DNA of 64,000 bases from Brachybacterium ginsengisoli (GCF_002407065.1 NZ_CP023564.1:868001-932000), one strand, 5' to 3'; positions 1 through 8,621 are shown, counted from the first letter of the stretch. The notes: generated from the sequence alone by a model not told the origin. Translations and numbers: made by a program.

Positions 1-198
1 CACGAGGCGCCCGTGCTCGGCGGGCTCGGCGGCGAGATCGCCGCACGCATCTCCGAGCAGTGCTTCTACCACCTCGAGGCGCCCGTGCTCCGCGTGGGCG
101 GGTACCACCTCCCGTACCCGCCGGCCCGCATGGAGCACGCCTACCTCCCCGACCTCGACCGGGTGCTCGACGGCGTGGACCGCCTGCTCGAGCACTGA
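1..198 (+). CDS. 2-oxoacid dehydrogenase E1 component, beta subunit (3' end)
   Basis: Only the last 65 codons are present; the gene begins before the window. The residues fit the C-terminal end of the transketolase-like beta subunit of pyruvate/branched-chain 2-oxoacid dehydrogenase E1, including 'APVLRVGGYHLPYPPARMEH' near the end, where this family positions the C-terminal domain next to the thiamine-diphosphate site. The E2 gene starts 33 nt downstream on the same strand, the usual E1alpha-E1beta-E2 operon order. The substrate (pyruvate or branched-chain keto acids) cannot be decided from this fragment. Confidence 0.85.
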   Translation, partial: HEAPVLGGLGGEIAARISEQCFYHLEAPVLRVGGYHLPYPPARMEHAYLPDLDRVLDGVDRLLEH

Positions 199-231
199 CG
201 GACGCCTCCCCTGCGTGAAAGGATCACGACC

Positions 232-1758
232 ATGACTGCAGCCTCCACCGGTCCGACCGGCTCGCCGATCGTCACCGTCCCGCTGAACGATCCCGGCGAG
301 GGCCTCACCGAGGCCGAGATCCTCGACATCAAGGTGGCCGTCGGCGACCGGGTCGAGATCAACGCGCCGGTGGTCGAGGTCGAGACGGCCAAGAGCGCCG
401 TCGAGCTGTCCACCCATGTGGCCGGCACCGTCGTCGCGGTCCTGGTCGAGGTGGGCGACGAGGTCGCCGTCGGCGCCGGGCTGATCCAGATCGACACCTC
501 CGACGGCGCGGCCTCCGCCGCGGAGCCGGCCCCCGCCGGCTCGCAGGAGGCACCGGCACCCGGGGCGGGTGCGGACGACGAGGTCGAGGCAGATCCGTCG
601 GCCGAGGAGCTCGCCGAGCAGGTGCCGGCGCCCGCCGAGTCGGGCGCAGAGACTGTCGCCGAGCCCGCCGCCGAGCCCGCCGCCGAGCCCGCGAGCGAGG
701 AGCCCAAGAACCTCGTCGGCTACGGCTCCCGCTCGGCCCCGCAGCGGCGCCGCCGTCGCCGTGCCGAGCAGGCGCAGTCCGTGGACGAGCAGCAGGTCCC
801 GATCGATCGGATCCTCGCCAAGCCGCCGGTGCGCAAGCTCGCCCGCGATCTGGGCATCGCCCTGCACGACGTGCTCGCCACCGGTCCCGAGGGGACCGTC
901 ACGCGGCAGGACGTGCTCGCCGCCCAGCAGCGCGCCTTCGGAGGCGCCGACGGAGACGGCGACTTCTTCCCCGAGGAGTCCCCGCAGGCCCCCGAGGGCC
1001 TCGGCGGGGCGATGAAGTCCACCCGCGACCAGCCGTTCTCGGGCGTCACGACCGACGAGCGCACCACCCGGGTGCCGATCCGCTCGGTGCGCAAGCGCAC
1101 CGCCGAGGCGATGGTGGCCTCGGCCTTCACCGCCCCGCACGTCACGGTCTTCAACGAGATCGACATGACCAACGCGGTGAGGATCGTCAGCACCCTGCGG
1201 GCCTCCCGCGAGTGGGCCGACGTGAAGGTCAGCCCCCTCGCGGTGATCGCGAAGGCGCTGCTGGTCGCGATCCGGCGCAACCCCGAGGTCAACGGCTCCT
1301 GGGACGAGGCCGCGCAGGAGATCGTCTACAAGCATTACGTGAACCTCGGCATCGCCGCGGCCACGCCCCGCGGCCTGATCGTCCCGAACCTCAAGGACGC
1401 GCACCTGATGACCCTGCGCGAGCTGGCCGAGGGCATCAGCGAGCTCGCCCGCACCGCCCGCGCCGGGCGCACCTCCCTGCGGGACACCCGCGACGGCACC
1501 ATCACGGTCACCAACTACGGCGTCTTCGACATCGACTCGGGCACGCCGATCCTGAACCCGGGGGAGTCCGCGATCCTCGGCGTGGGTGCGATCAAGGAGA
1601 AGCCCTGGGTGGTCGACGGCCAGGTGGTCCCGCGCCAGGTCGCCACGCTCTCGCTGAGCTTCGACCACCGCCTCATCGACGGCGCCCTGGGCGCCGAGCT
1701 GCTGCGCGACGTGAGCGCCGTGCTGGAGGATCCGTCCCTCGGCCTCGTGTGGGGTTGA
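232..1758 (+). CDS. Dihydrolipoamide acyltransferase (E2) of a 2-oxoacid dehydrogenase complex
   Basis: This is the core E2 subunit, which transfers the acyl group from E1-bound thiamine to CoA through lipoyl-lysine. Domains read in order: lipoyl domain (about residues 12-88, lipoylated Lys54 in ETAKSAVEL), a long Ala/Pro/Glu linker (90-185), the E3/E1-binding domain (about 192-230), then the catalytic domain ending with the active-site HxxxDG motif in SFDHRLIDG (His479, Asp483). At 508 aa it is normal for a single-lipoyl E2. The ATG follows an AAAGGA ribosome site. It is cotranscribed with the E1-beta gene. bkdC/pdhC are both possible; substrate specificity is not readable. Confidence 0.93.
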   Translation: MTAASTGPTGSPIVTVPLNDPGEGLTEAEILDIKVAVGDRVEINAPVVEVETAKSAVELSTHVAGTVVAVLVEVGDEVAVGAGLIQIDTSDGAASAAEPAPAGSQEAPAPGAGADDEVEADPSAEELAEQVPAPAESGAETVAEPAAEPAAEPASEEPKNLVGYGSRSAPQRRRRRRAEQAQSVDEQQVPIDRILAKPPVRKLARDLGIALHDVLATGPEGTVTRQDVLAAQQRAFGGADGDGDFFPEESPQAPEGLGGAMKSTRDQPFSGVTTDERTTRVPIRSVRKRTAEAMVASAFTAPHVTVFNEIDMTNAVRIVSTLRASREWADVKVSPLAVIAKALLVAIRRNPEVNGSWDEAAQEIVYKHYVNLGIAAATPRGLIVPNLKDAHLMTLRELAEGISELARTARAGRTSLRDTRDGTITVTNYGVFDIDSGTPILNPGESAILGVGAIKEKPWVVDGQVVPRQVATLSLSFDHRLIDGALGAELLRDVSAVLEDPSLGLVWG

Positions 1759-1801
1759 GCGGCATCCGCGCCGTGCTCAGCCGCTGCGCGGGGGCCCTCG
1801 G

Positions 1802-1807
1802 TACGCT
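1802..1807 (+). promoter_or_regulatory. -10 box of leaderless crcB promoter
   Basis: TACGCT lies 6 nt before GTG 1814, so transcription should begin on the start codon itself. This favours 1814 over the in-frame GTG at 1808, which would sit within the untranscribed spacer. Confidence 0.55.
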
Positions 1808-1813
1808 GTGGCG

Positions 1814-2389
1814 GTGACCTCGAGCCCTTCTCCCGCGCCGCGCGGATCGCGCAGCACCGATCCGCGGATGCACACCGTCGAGATGGCGGCCCTGCGCATC
1901 GACGAGGTCACCGACTCCGAGACCCTCGACTCCGGACCGGTCCACGCCGATCTGGCCCCGTGGCGCACGGCGCTCCTGGTCGCGGCCGGGGGAGCGGTCG
2001 GGGCGATGCTCCGGTTCTCCCTGACGGTGATCGCCCCCGCCGTGACCACCCCGACCCTGGTCGAGCTCCCCTGGACGACCCTCTGGGTCAACCTCCTGGG
2101 CTGCCTGGGGCTCGGTCTGCTGAACGGGACCCTCGAGGTGCGATCTCCCCGTCCCTGGCTGACGCCGCTGCTCGGCACCGGCCTGTGCGGTGGGTTCACG
2201 ACCTTCTCGACGGTGGTGCTCGAGGGGTCTGCGATGATCGGTGCCGACTTCCCGGTCCTCGCCATCACCTATGCGACCTCGACCGTGGTGCTGTGCCTGG
2301 GCGCCGTCGTGCTCGGTCTGCTCGGCGGGCGCCGCCTGGCGCAGCGGCAGCTCGACCACCGCCCCTCGGACCAGGAGGAGAGCGCATGA
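1814..2389 (+). CDS. crcB: Fluoride channel subunit CrcB/FluC (first of a pair)
   Basis: Exports fluoride down its electrochemical gradient through a double-barrelled antiparallel dimer. After a hydrophilic N-terminal extension of about 50 residues there are four membrane segments, the family's Asn-containing helix (WVNLLGCLGLG) and the pore phenylalanine box GGFTTFSTVVLEG. At 191 aa it is longer than the usual ~125 because of the N-terminal extension. The next gene overlaps its stop by 4 nt (ATGA) and encodes a second subunit, so a heterodimer is likely, as known in other Gram-positives. Start GTG 1814 is chosen from the leaderless promoter. No fluoride riboswitch fits in the short upstream gap. 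Confidence 0.9.
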   Translation: MTSSPSPAPRGSRSTDPRMHTVEMAALRIDEVTDSETLDSGPVHADLAPWRTALLVAAGGAVGAMLRFSLTVIAPAVTTPTLVELPWTTLWVNLLGCLGLGLLNGTLEVRSPRPWLTPLLGTGLCGGFTTFSTVVLEGSAMIGADFPVLAITYATSTVVLCLGAVVLGLLGGRRLAQRQLDHRPSDQEESA

Positions 2390-2799
2390 GCGCGGGAACC
2401 TTCCTGGCGGCCATGCTGCTGGTGGGAGTCGGCGGAGGCGCCGGCTCCGTGCTCCGCTGGGGGATCCGCACGCTCGGCCTGCGCCTCGTCGCGGCGCAGG
2501 GACGGGAGCACCTCCGCGAGGAGATCGGACCCTGGACGACAGTGCCGGCCAATGTGCTGGCCTGCTTCGTGCTGGGCGTCGTGGTCTCGCTCATCGGATC
2601 GTCCGGAGGAGGGGGCGAGCTGATGTACATGATGCTCGCCGCCGGCTTCTGCGGCGGTCTGTCCACCCTGTCCACCGCGGCGAGCGACGTCATTGAGCTC
2701 GTGCGCCGCCATACCTTCTCCCTCGCCCTGGCCTACCTGCTGCTGAGCGTCGGCGTGGGGATGGCCGCGCTGTGGCTGGGACTGGTGCTCGCCTCATGA
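2386..2799 (+). CDS. crcB: Fluoride channel subunit CrcB/FluC (second of a pair)
   Basis: Second small four-helix FluC-family protein (137 aa), translationally coupled to the preceding subunit through an ATGA overlap. The family glycine/asparagine helix is seen as PANVLACFVLG. The pore segment reads GFCGGLSTLSTAASDV, so both phenylalanines of the canonical FTTFST box are leucines. In an antiparallel heterodimer this subunit may supply one non-conducting pore or play a structural role, which is inference. Its stop overlaps the next ATG. Confidence 0.88.
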   Translation: MSAGTFLAAMLLVGVGGGAGSVLRWGIRTLGLRLVAAQGREHLREEIGPWTTVPANVLACFVLGVVVSLIGSSGGGGELMYMMLAAGFCGGLSTLSTAASDVIELVRRHTFSLALAYLLLSVGVGMAALWLGLVLAS

Positions 2800-4673
2800 C
2801 GACGACCCTCCCGTCGCGGCCCCGACCCGCGACGATGCTGCTGCTCCTCGGCGCCCTCGCGGTGCTCGCGGTGCTCGCGGTGATCGCCGTGCTCGCCGCC
2901 GACGCGGCCGGCGGCGACAACCTCGTGCTGCTGGACGCCGGGGCGCTCGCCCGCCACGGCGCGCCGATCGCCTCGATGCTCGCCGACCTCGCCGGGGCGC
3001 TGACCCTCGGCGGTGCTGTCGTCGGCGGCTGGCTGCTGCGGGACCCGGCGGACCGCTCCCGCGTCCTGCTGGCCGTCGCGGTGGCGGCGGGGGCGACCAC
3101 GCTGATGCGGGGCACCTCGCTCGCGTTCTCGTACGCGGTCGCGACCGGCCAGCCGGTGTCCTCACCGCGCTTCGGCTCCGACCTTCCGGTCTTCCTGGGC
3201 ACCGAGCTCGGGGTCTGGCTCCTCACCGGGGTGGTCCTCGCGGCGGCGACGACGACGGTCGCGGTGCTCGGCACCTCGGTGGTCCTGGCCCGCATCGTGG
3301 CCGTGCTGGCCTCCACGGTGGCCTTCGCCGCGGCGATGACCGGTCATGCCGCCGGCGACGAGACCCACGAGGTGGGCACCTCGACGATGCTCATCCACCT
3401 CCTGGCGGTGGGGATCTGGCTGGGCGGACTGGCGGTGCTGCAGCTCCTGCCCGCCCGCGGCCGGGATCACGCCCCGGTGATCCGCGGCTACTCCCATCTG
3501 GCCCTGATCTGCTGGATCGCGCTCGCCCTGAGCGGGGTGTGGGCGCTCAGCGTCCGGATGAACGGCCCCGGCGACATCCTCACCAGCGCCTATGTCCAGC
3601 TGGGACTCGCCAAGGCCGTGCTGCTGCTGGTCCTGGGAGCGCTGGGTGCCCTGCAGCGCCGACAGATCGAGGTGGGCTTCGCGGCGTCCGCGTCCCGGGA
3701 GCCCGCGGCCCGAGAGCTCGCCGCGGCCGGGGAGCAGGCCCGCAGCACCTACCGCCGCCTCGCGATCCTCGAGCTCGCGCTGATGGGCCTCGCGGTCGCC
3801 CTGGCCGCCGCGATGAGCTCCTCGCCGCCACCGGCCGAGGCCGGGACCCCGCCCGGCGGGCCCGCCGGTGTGCTCACCGGGTACCCGCTGCCCGCCGCGC
3901 CGAAGCCGCTCACGGTGCTGGCCGCCTGGCGCCCGGACCCGTTCGGCATGGCCCTGGCCTGCGTGCTGGTGCTGCTGTGGTGGCGTCCGAGCGCGCCGCC
4001 CCGCTCCCGGTCGCAGAGCCTCGCCCTGGTGCTCGGCGCCGCGGCGACGGTCCTGATCACGAGCGGTCCGCTGAACGTCTACGGCAAGGTGCTGATCTCG
4101 GCGCACGTCCTCCAGCACCTGCTGCTGGTGGTGTGCGCGGGAGTGCTCCTCGGGGCGGCGATGACGATCCCGTCGTGGCTGCGCGCCGTCGTCGGGGGCC
4201 GCTGGTGGGCGGGGGCGCTGCTCGCCGCCGTCGGTCCGCTGCTGCTGATCACCGTCTACGTCTCCCCGCTGCTGCGCCTCGCGCTCGACGGCCATGCCGC
4301 GCACCTGGCCCTGCAGATGCTGGCCGTCGCGGCCGGTGCGCTGGCCGCCCTCGCCGGACGGATGATGGCCGAGCCCGCCTCCGAGCCCGCCTCCGAGCCC
4401 GCCTCGTCACGCGTCGCGGCGGGGCCGCGCTGGGCGCTCGCCGTGGTGATCTCTGTGCCGCTGCTGCTGGGTGTCGCAGCGGGCATCACCCTGCTGCTGA
4501 CCGACTCCCTGATGGCCTCGAGCTGGTTCGGGGCCACGGGCCGCACCTGGTGGGCCGACGCCCTGGCGGATCAGCGCCGCGCCGGGATCGCCGTGCTGGC
4601 GGTGGTCCTGGCCACGGCCGTCGCGGTCGGCGCCCTGGTCTTCGCCCGTCGGCCGCGCGCCCAGCGGGGCTGA
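2796..4673 (+). CDS. Fused CopD-type copper protein / CtaG cytochrome oxidase assembly protein
   Basis: A 625-aa polytopic membrane protein. The N-terminal half (about residues 1-330) resembles the CopD copper-import/resistance family, with the HAAGDETHEVG...IHLLAVGIWLGG segment of paired histidines and a conserved Trp. The C-terminal half resembles caa3-type CtaG, with a repeated-His helix (SAHVLQHLLLVVCAG) and about seven more membrane segments. This CopD-CtaG fusion is common in actinobacteria and is thought to supply copper to cytochrome oxidase. Start ATG 2796 overlaps the crcB stop (ATGA). A short three-fold Glu-Pro-Ala-Ser repeat lies near residue 530. A 16-bp tandem duplication covers the stop codon. 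Confidence 0.88.
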   Translation: MTTTLPSRPRPATMLLLLGALAVLAVLAVIAVLAADAAGGDNLVLLDAGALARHGAPIASMLADLAGALTLGGAVVGGWLLRDPADRSRVLLAVAVAAGATTLMRGTSLAFSYAVATGQPVSSPRFGSDLPVFLGTELGVWLLTGVVLAAATTTVAVLGTSVVLARIVAVLASTVAFAAAMTGHAAGDETHEVGTSTMLIHLLAVGIWLGGLAVLQLLPARGRDHAPVIRGYSHLALICWIALALSGVWALSVRMNGPGDILTSAYVQLGLAKAVLLLVLGALGALQRRQIEVGFAASASREPAARELAAAGEQARSTYRRLAILELALMGLAVALAAAMSSSPPPAEAGTPPGGPAGVLTGYPLPAAPKPLTVLAAWRPDPFGMALACVLVLLWWRPSAPPRSRSQSLALVLGAAATVLITSGPLNVYGKVLISAHVLQHLLLVVCAGVLLGAAMTIPSWLRAVVGGRWWAGALLAAVGPLLLITVYVSPLLRLALDGHAAHLALQMLAVAAGALAALAGRMMAEPASEPASEPASSRVAAGPRWALAVVISVPLLLGVAAGITLLLTDSLMASSWFGATGRTWWADALADQRRAGIAVLAVVLATAVAVGALVFARRPRAQRG

Positions 4674-4707
4674 CCGACAGCAGGGCTGACCGACAGCAGG
4701 GCTGGTC
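4668..4707. repeat. 16-bp tandem duplication across a stop codon
   Basis: The unit GGCTGACCGACAGCAG occurs at 4668-4683 and 4684-4699, followed by a partial third copy. The first unit contains the TGA stop of the CopD-CtaG gene. The rest of 4674-4805 shows no gene. Confidence 0.85.
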
Positions 4708-4805
4708 AGGCGCGGGGCCGACGAGCGGCGGGACCGGTCGGCCGCGCGACTGCGTGCGACCGACCATGAGCGGAGCGGGGCCGGCCGTCCGCCGGCCCCT
4801 CCGTC

Positions 4806-6227
4806 TCAGGCGAACAGCTCCCGCACCGAGCGCAGGCGCGCGAGCAGGGTGTCCCGGTCCACCTGCGGGACCAGGGCCTCGTCGGTTCCCGTCCCGGAGG
4901 TGCTGCGTGCGGTGACCTTCCGTGCCCCGAGCAGGCCCTCGACCCGGCCGCGCACGCCCGAGGCGGCGGGTGCGGGCGTGGTGGGGACCGCGTCCTCGCT
5001 GCCGGCGCGCAGGCGGCGGAACTGCTCGACGGCGGGGGAGGAGCCGTCCCGGGTGGCGGCGAGCATGTAGGCGGCGATGTCCGCCTGCTCGACGAGGATC
5101 GGCAGGATCCCGCCGGAGACGCGCTGCTGACCGAGGATCACCAGGTCGTCGCGGCCGCGGGCGAAGGCACCCAGGAAGAGGTCCGGCCGGCCCGAGGCGG
5201 TGCGGGGCACCAGGTCCTGGGGGAGGTGCGCGGCGCCGGTCTCGTACCCGGTGGCCAGCACGATCAGGTCGGGGACGAAGCGCACGTGCCCGGCATGGGA
5301 GCCGACGGCGAGATGCGTGACGGAGCCGTCGGCGTCCACGCCGGTGATCGCACCGGCCGGGGTGATCCGACCCTCGCGCACCCGGTCCAGCACGTCGTCG
5401 GAGACGATCACCGCATCTTCGAGCAGAGGAGCCGCCGGGGCCGGCAGGCCCGCGTCGGCCGGATGGCCCACGGTGCGGCGGATGACGGTCTCGGCGATCT
5501 TCGCGTTCAGGCCCCCGAGCAGGGACGGCTCACGGGAGGCGGCGACATCGCCCGGCATGCCGGCGATCCGGCGCGGCACCACCCAGTGCCCGGTGCGCAT
5601 CGACCAGCGCACCTCGAGGGCGCGGCGGGAGGCGTCGACCGAGATGTCGGCGGCGGACTGCCCCGAGCCGACCACCAGCACCCGCTGTCCCTCGAGCCCA
5701 TCGGCCCCGGTCCAGTCCCTGGCGTGGATCACGCGGACCGAGGAGGGGACCTCATCGGCCCAGTCGGGGCGGTGCGGGCGCTCGGAGATGCCATGGGCGG
5801 AGATCACCGCGCGATAGATCCCGACCTCGCCGGTGGACAGCTCGACCTCCCAGACGCCCTCGTCGAAGGGCCGGGCGGAGCGCACCGTGGTGCGGGGCCG
5901 GAAGTGCTCGGTGAGATCGTGGCGGGCCGCATAGGCGCGCAGGTACTTCGCCATCTGGGTGGGGGAGAGGTACTCCGGGAAGGAGACCGGCTGGACCAGG
6001 TCCTCGTACTGCGTGTACTCGCGGGAGGAGATCATCTCCAGCGTGGGCCACACGGGGGAGTCCTCGCGCTCCGGGTTCCAGATCCCGCCGACGTGCGGGG
6101 CGCGGTCCACCAGCTCGAAGGGGACGTCCAGCGCCTTCAGCGAGGCGGCGGCGGCGAGGCCGGCCGGGCCGGCACCGATGATCAGCACCTTCTCGCGGGT
6201 GGGGATCCGGTCGTGGAGATCGGGCAT
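4806..6227 (-). CDS. Flavin-containing monooxygenase (CzcO/FMO-like)
   Basis: A 473-aa two-dinucleotide-domain flavoprotein. The FAD-binding motif IIGAGPAGLAAA is near residue 14 and the NADPH-binding motif VVGSGQSAADI is in the middle, followed by the family's LATGYE motif near the C-terminus. Such enzymes use NADPH and O2 to oxygenate soft nucleophiles or perform Baeyer-Villiger oxidations; the substrate is unknown. The FMO signature FxGxxxHxxxY is degenerate (VRVIHARDWTG). The last 70 residues are Pro/Ala/Thr rich. Start ATG 6227 is taken because the GAGP motif then lies at the usual distance. A possible -10 (TAGGAT, minus strand) lies at 6314-6319. Confidence 0.85.
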   Translation of the reverse strand: MPDLHDRIPTREKVLIIGAGPAGLAAAASLKALDVPFELVDRAPHVGGIWNPEREDSPVWPTLEMISSREYTQYEDLVQPVSFPEYLSPTQMAKYLRAYAARHDLTEHFRPRTTVRSARPFDEGVWEVELSTGEVGIYRAVISAHGISERPHRPDWADEVPSSVRVIHARDWTGADGLEGQRVLVVGSGQSAADISVDASRRALEVRWSMRTGHWVVPRRIAGMPGDVAASREPSLLGGLNAKIAETVIRRTVGHPADAGLPAPAAPLLEDAVIVSDDVLDRVREGRITPAGAITGVDADGSVTHLAVGSHAGHVRFVPDLIVLATGYETGAAHLPQDLVPRTASGRPDLFLGAFARGRDDLVILGQQRVSGGILPILVEQADIAAYMLAATRDGSSPAVEQFRRLRAGSEDAVPTTPAPAASGVRGRVEGLLGARKVTARSTSGTGTDEALVPQVDRDTLLARLRSVRELFA

Positions 6228-6327
6228 CGAGGGGAGCCTTCTTCCGAGTCGTGCGGCGCGCGGCACCCGGCACGATCCCGGGCGCCCGGCCCAGCGGCGG
6301 GCGGTCGCTGGCCATCCTAATCGTCGT

Positions 6328-6362
6328 GCCCGCCCCGGGACGCCCTTCGGGCGGGGGCGGGC
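6328..6362 (-). terminator. Hairpin after sugar kinase gene
   Basis: GC-rich inverted repeat (GCCCGCCCC ... GGGGCGGGC with an inner CGCCC/GGGCG) 14 nt past the kinase stop on the minus strand. No T-run is present, as is usual in this genome. Confidence 0.5.
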
Positions 6363-6375
6363 GCGTGGGAGGCGC

Positions 6376-7422
6376 TCAGACGGTCGCGGGCCCGACGTGC
6401 TCGCGGGCCAGGAGCAGGGCGCCCGGCAGTCCGGTGGGGGCGGCGCGGAAGGACCTCCCCGCGGAGCCCAGGGCCTCCGCGAGCTCGTCCCTGATCGGTC
6501 CGTCGCCGGTGAGCACGGATCCGGCCAGCACCACGGGCAGCTCGGCGCCGGGATCCAGCGCCTCGACGGTGTCGAGCGCGTGGCCGATCGCCGTGTCCAG
6601 GATCGCGCGGGCCACGGGATCCCCGGGGATCCGCCCCGGCAGCGGGGCGAAGCGGCCCAGCGCTGCGGGGGCGCCGGCGGGGAGCTGCTCGTCGAGCGCC
6701 CGGATGAGGTCCTGGCGCACGTCCCCGGTGCTCGAGGGCGGCAGCAGCCCCTCCCGCAAGTCCAGGTCGAGCATCTCGCCCACCTCCTGCGTGAGCTCAG
6801 TGCGCGGACCGCGCCCGTCCAGATCGGCGGCGACGGCCTCGAGGGTGCGTCGGCCCAGCCAGACCGCGGAGCCGATGTCGCCCAGCAGCCAGCCCATGCC
6901 GTCCCGACGGGCCACGGCCTCCCGGTCGCGGAAGCGCACCGCGACCGCGCCGGTGCCCGCGAGCACCAGCAGGCCGTCGTCGCCCACGCCCCCCGCGAGG
7001 AAGGCCGTGAGCAGGTCATCGGTGATCAGGATGCGGTCCTCGGCGATGTCCAGGGCGGCGAGGCGCTCGACCATGGCGCGGCGCACCTCGCCGGCGCGGG
7101 CCGGACCAGCACCCGAGATCCCGAGGGCCACGGCGGCCACGTCGCCCCGCCCCTCGAGCACGGCACGGGCCTGCTCGAGCGCTGCGCGCATCGTGTCGAC
7201 GAGCCGGTCGAGGGCATCGGCGCCCGAGGAGCGCAGGTTGGCACCCGGCCCCTGGACCTCGGCCACCACCGCTCCGTCGAGCGGGGCGACCACCAGGCGG
7301 GAGCTGGTCCCCCCGATGTCGCCGGCGATGACCAGGAGCGGCGACGCCCCCGCGCCGGCCGGTCCTCCCGGACCCGTCATGCCCCCGGTGCCCGCCGGTC
7401 CGGTGGCGGCTGCGTCGACCAT
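6376..7422 (-). CDS. BadF/BadG-type sugar kinase, probable N-acetylmuramate/N-acetylglucosamine kinase
   Basis: A 348-aa ASKHA-fold kinase of the N-acetylglucosamine kinase family. Phosphate-1 motif GDIGGTSSRL follows a Gly/Pro-rich N-terminal tail of about 32 residues; a second glycine motif LVLAGTGAVAVRF and a DGMGWLLGDIGSA segment typical of this family follow, and VVLAGSVLTG is the adenosine motif. It is divergent from murQ, whose enzyme consumes MurNAc-6-phosphate, so the natural role is phosphorylation of MurNAc and/or GlcNAc released from cell-wall turnover. This is context-based; specificity is not visible. Strong ribosome site GAGGAGGG before the ATG. Confidence 0.82.
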   Translation of the reverse strand: MVDAAATGPAGTGGMTGPGGPAGAGASPLLVIAGDIGGTSSRLVVAPLDGAVVAEVQGPGANLRSSGADALDRLVDTMRAALEQARAVLEGRGDVAAVALGISGAGPARAGEVRRAMVERLAALDIAEDRILITDDLLTAFLAGGVGDDGLLVLAGTGAVAVRFRDREAVARRDGMGWLLGDIGSAVWLGRRTLEAVAADLDGRGPRTELTQEVGEMLDLDLREGLLPPSSTGDVRQDLIRALDEQLPAGAPAALGRFAPLPGRIPGDPVARAILDTAIGHALDTVEALDPGAELPVVLAGSVLTGDGPIRDELAEALGSAGRSFRAAPTGLPGALLLAREHVGPATV

Positions 7423-7450
7423 GTGGTCCCTCCTCGTGGATGAGAACCTC

Positions 7451-7456
7451 ATGGTA
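7451..7456 (-). promoter_or_regulatory. -10 box for the sugar kinase
   Basis: Minus-strand TACCAT, placing the transcript start about 22 nt before the kinase ATG. It is back to back with the murQ promoter, so a single regulator could control both. Confidence 0.4.
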
Positions 7457-7483
7457 GGCCGCATGCAGGAGCGCAACCCTCGG

Positions 7484-7489
7484 TACGCT
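7484..7489 (+). promoter_or_regulatory. -10 box for murQ
   Basis: TACGCT on the plus strand, about 88 nt before the GTG start; the resulting leader carries an AGGAG ribosome site at 7567-7571. Confidence 0.4.
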
Positions 7490-7576
7490 GGGTCTCCGTC
7501 GGCGAGCACCGCCCGGACCACGGGTCCGGGAGATCGCCGGCCACCGATCTCCGCCCCCGACCCCCAGGAGTCCGAC

Positions 7577-8548
7577 GTGAGCAACCCCCCGCGGGACGAG
7601 GCTCCCCTCGATGTCCGGCTGGTCGATCTCGCCTCGCCGACGGAGGAGCGCAACCCCGCCAGCACCGAGCTGGACACCCTCGACGCCCGCGGGATGGTCG
7701 ACACGATCCTCGGGGAGGACGCCACGGTCGCCGCTGCGGTCCAGGCATGCGCCGGGGAGATCGCCGCCCTGGTCGAGGTGTGCGTGAGCGCGATCTCCGC
7801 CGGCGGCACCGTCCACTACCTCGGCGCGGGCACCTCCGGTCGCCTCGCCGTGCTCGACGCGGTCGAGCTCGCCCCCACCTTCAACGCCGACCCCTCCATG
7901 GTCTCCGCGCACCTGGCCGGCGGTGCGGGAGCCTTCCTCACCGCCGTCGAGGGCGCCGAGGACTCCGCCGCGGCCGGGGCCGAGCTGGTCCGCACCGAGT
8001 GCCGCCCCGGGGACGTCGTCATCGGCCTGGCCGCGAGCGGTCGCACCCCCTTCGTGGGCGGGGCGCTCGAGGAGGCGCGGTCGGCGGGGATGCCCACCGC
8101 GCTCATCTCCGCGAACCCGCAGGCCTCGCTGGCGCCGCTCGCCGACCACGCGATCCTGCTCGACGTGGGCCCCGAGGTGGTCACCGGCTCCACCCGCATG
8201 AAGGCCGGGACCGCGCAGAAGCTGACGCTGAACGCCCTGTCCACCGCGACGATGGTGCGCCTCGGCACCACCTTCGGGAACCTCATGATCGATGTGCGCC
8301 CCACCAACGCGAAGCTCGTGGCCCGCACCGTGCGCATGCTCGTGCAGGCCAGCGGCGCCGACCCGCTGGATGCGGCGAGCGTGCTCGAGGCGGCGGGCGG
8401 CAGCGTGCGCCTGGCCCTGGTGGCTCTGCTCTCCGGCGCGGAGGTCGAGACGGCCCGCGGCGTGCTCGAGCGGTTCCCCCGCGACGCCGCACGACTCGGC
8501 GACCCGGCCGGGATCCGCTCCGCGGTCGCGGCGCTCGCCGAGGGCTGA
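7577..8548 (+). CDS. murQ: N-acetylmuramic acid 6-phosphate etherase
   Basis: Cleaves the lactyl ether of MurNAc-6-phosphate to give GlcNAc-6-phosphate and D-lactate in cytoplasmic cell-wall recycling. The 323-aa protein is a single SIS-domain enzyme with typical N-terminus (TEERNPASTELDTLD), the sugar-phosphate binding GAGTSGRL segment, catalytic Glu within DAVELAPTF, and VTGSTRMKAGTAQK, a hallmark of MurQ. The GTG at 7577 follows AGGAG and gives the standard length. The divergent kinase supplies the substrate, a MurK/MurQ-style arrangement. No MurNAc importer is in the immediate neighbourhood. Confidence 0.95.
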   Translation: MSNPPRDEAPLDVRLVDLASPTEERNPASTELDTLDARGMVDTILGEDATVAAAVQACAGEIAALVEVCVSAISAGGTVHYLGAGTSGRLAVLDAVELAPTFNADPSMVSAHLAGGAGAFLTAVEGAEDSAAAGAELVRTECRPGDVVIGLAASGRTPFVGGALEEARSAGMPTALISANPQASLAPLADHAILLDVGPEVVTGSTRMKAGTAQKLTLNALSTATMVRLGTTFGNLMIDVRPTNAKLVARTVRMLVQASGADPLDAASVLEAAGGSVRLALVALLSGAEVETARGVLERFPRDAARLGDPAGIRSAVAALAEG

Positions 8549-8583
8549 CAGCACCCGGGCGGGCGGCCGACGGAGCCCGGCCC

Positions 8584-8621
8584 GAAAATACCTGGCCCAC
8601 CGCGCGGCGTGCCCCTACGGT
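8584..8621 (+). promoter_or_regulatory. Leaderless, possibly WhiB7-dependent promoter of the ABC-F gene
   Basis: A -10 box TACGGT (8616-8621) lies exactly 6 nt before ATG 8628, giving a leaderless start. The -35 position (8593-8598, TGGCCC) is poor. A short A/T run, GAAAATA (8584-8590), rare in this GC-rich DNA, sits just upstream of it. WhiB7 promoters have an A/T element directly upstream of the -35 recognised by an AT-hook; the fit here is suggestive only. Confidence 0.4.

Noticed and set aside
1759-1813. Fluoride riboswitch ahead of crcB
   Set aside because: The gap is only 55 nt and transcription seems to start on the GTG, leaving no leader for an aptamer.
2265-2712. Long open frames opposite the crcB genes and throughout other genes
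   Set aside because: High G+C content produces long frames in every reading direction; these lack family motifs, ribosome sites and third-position bias.
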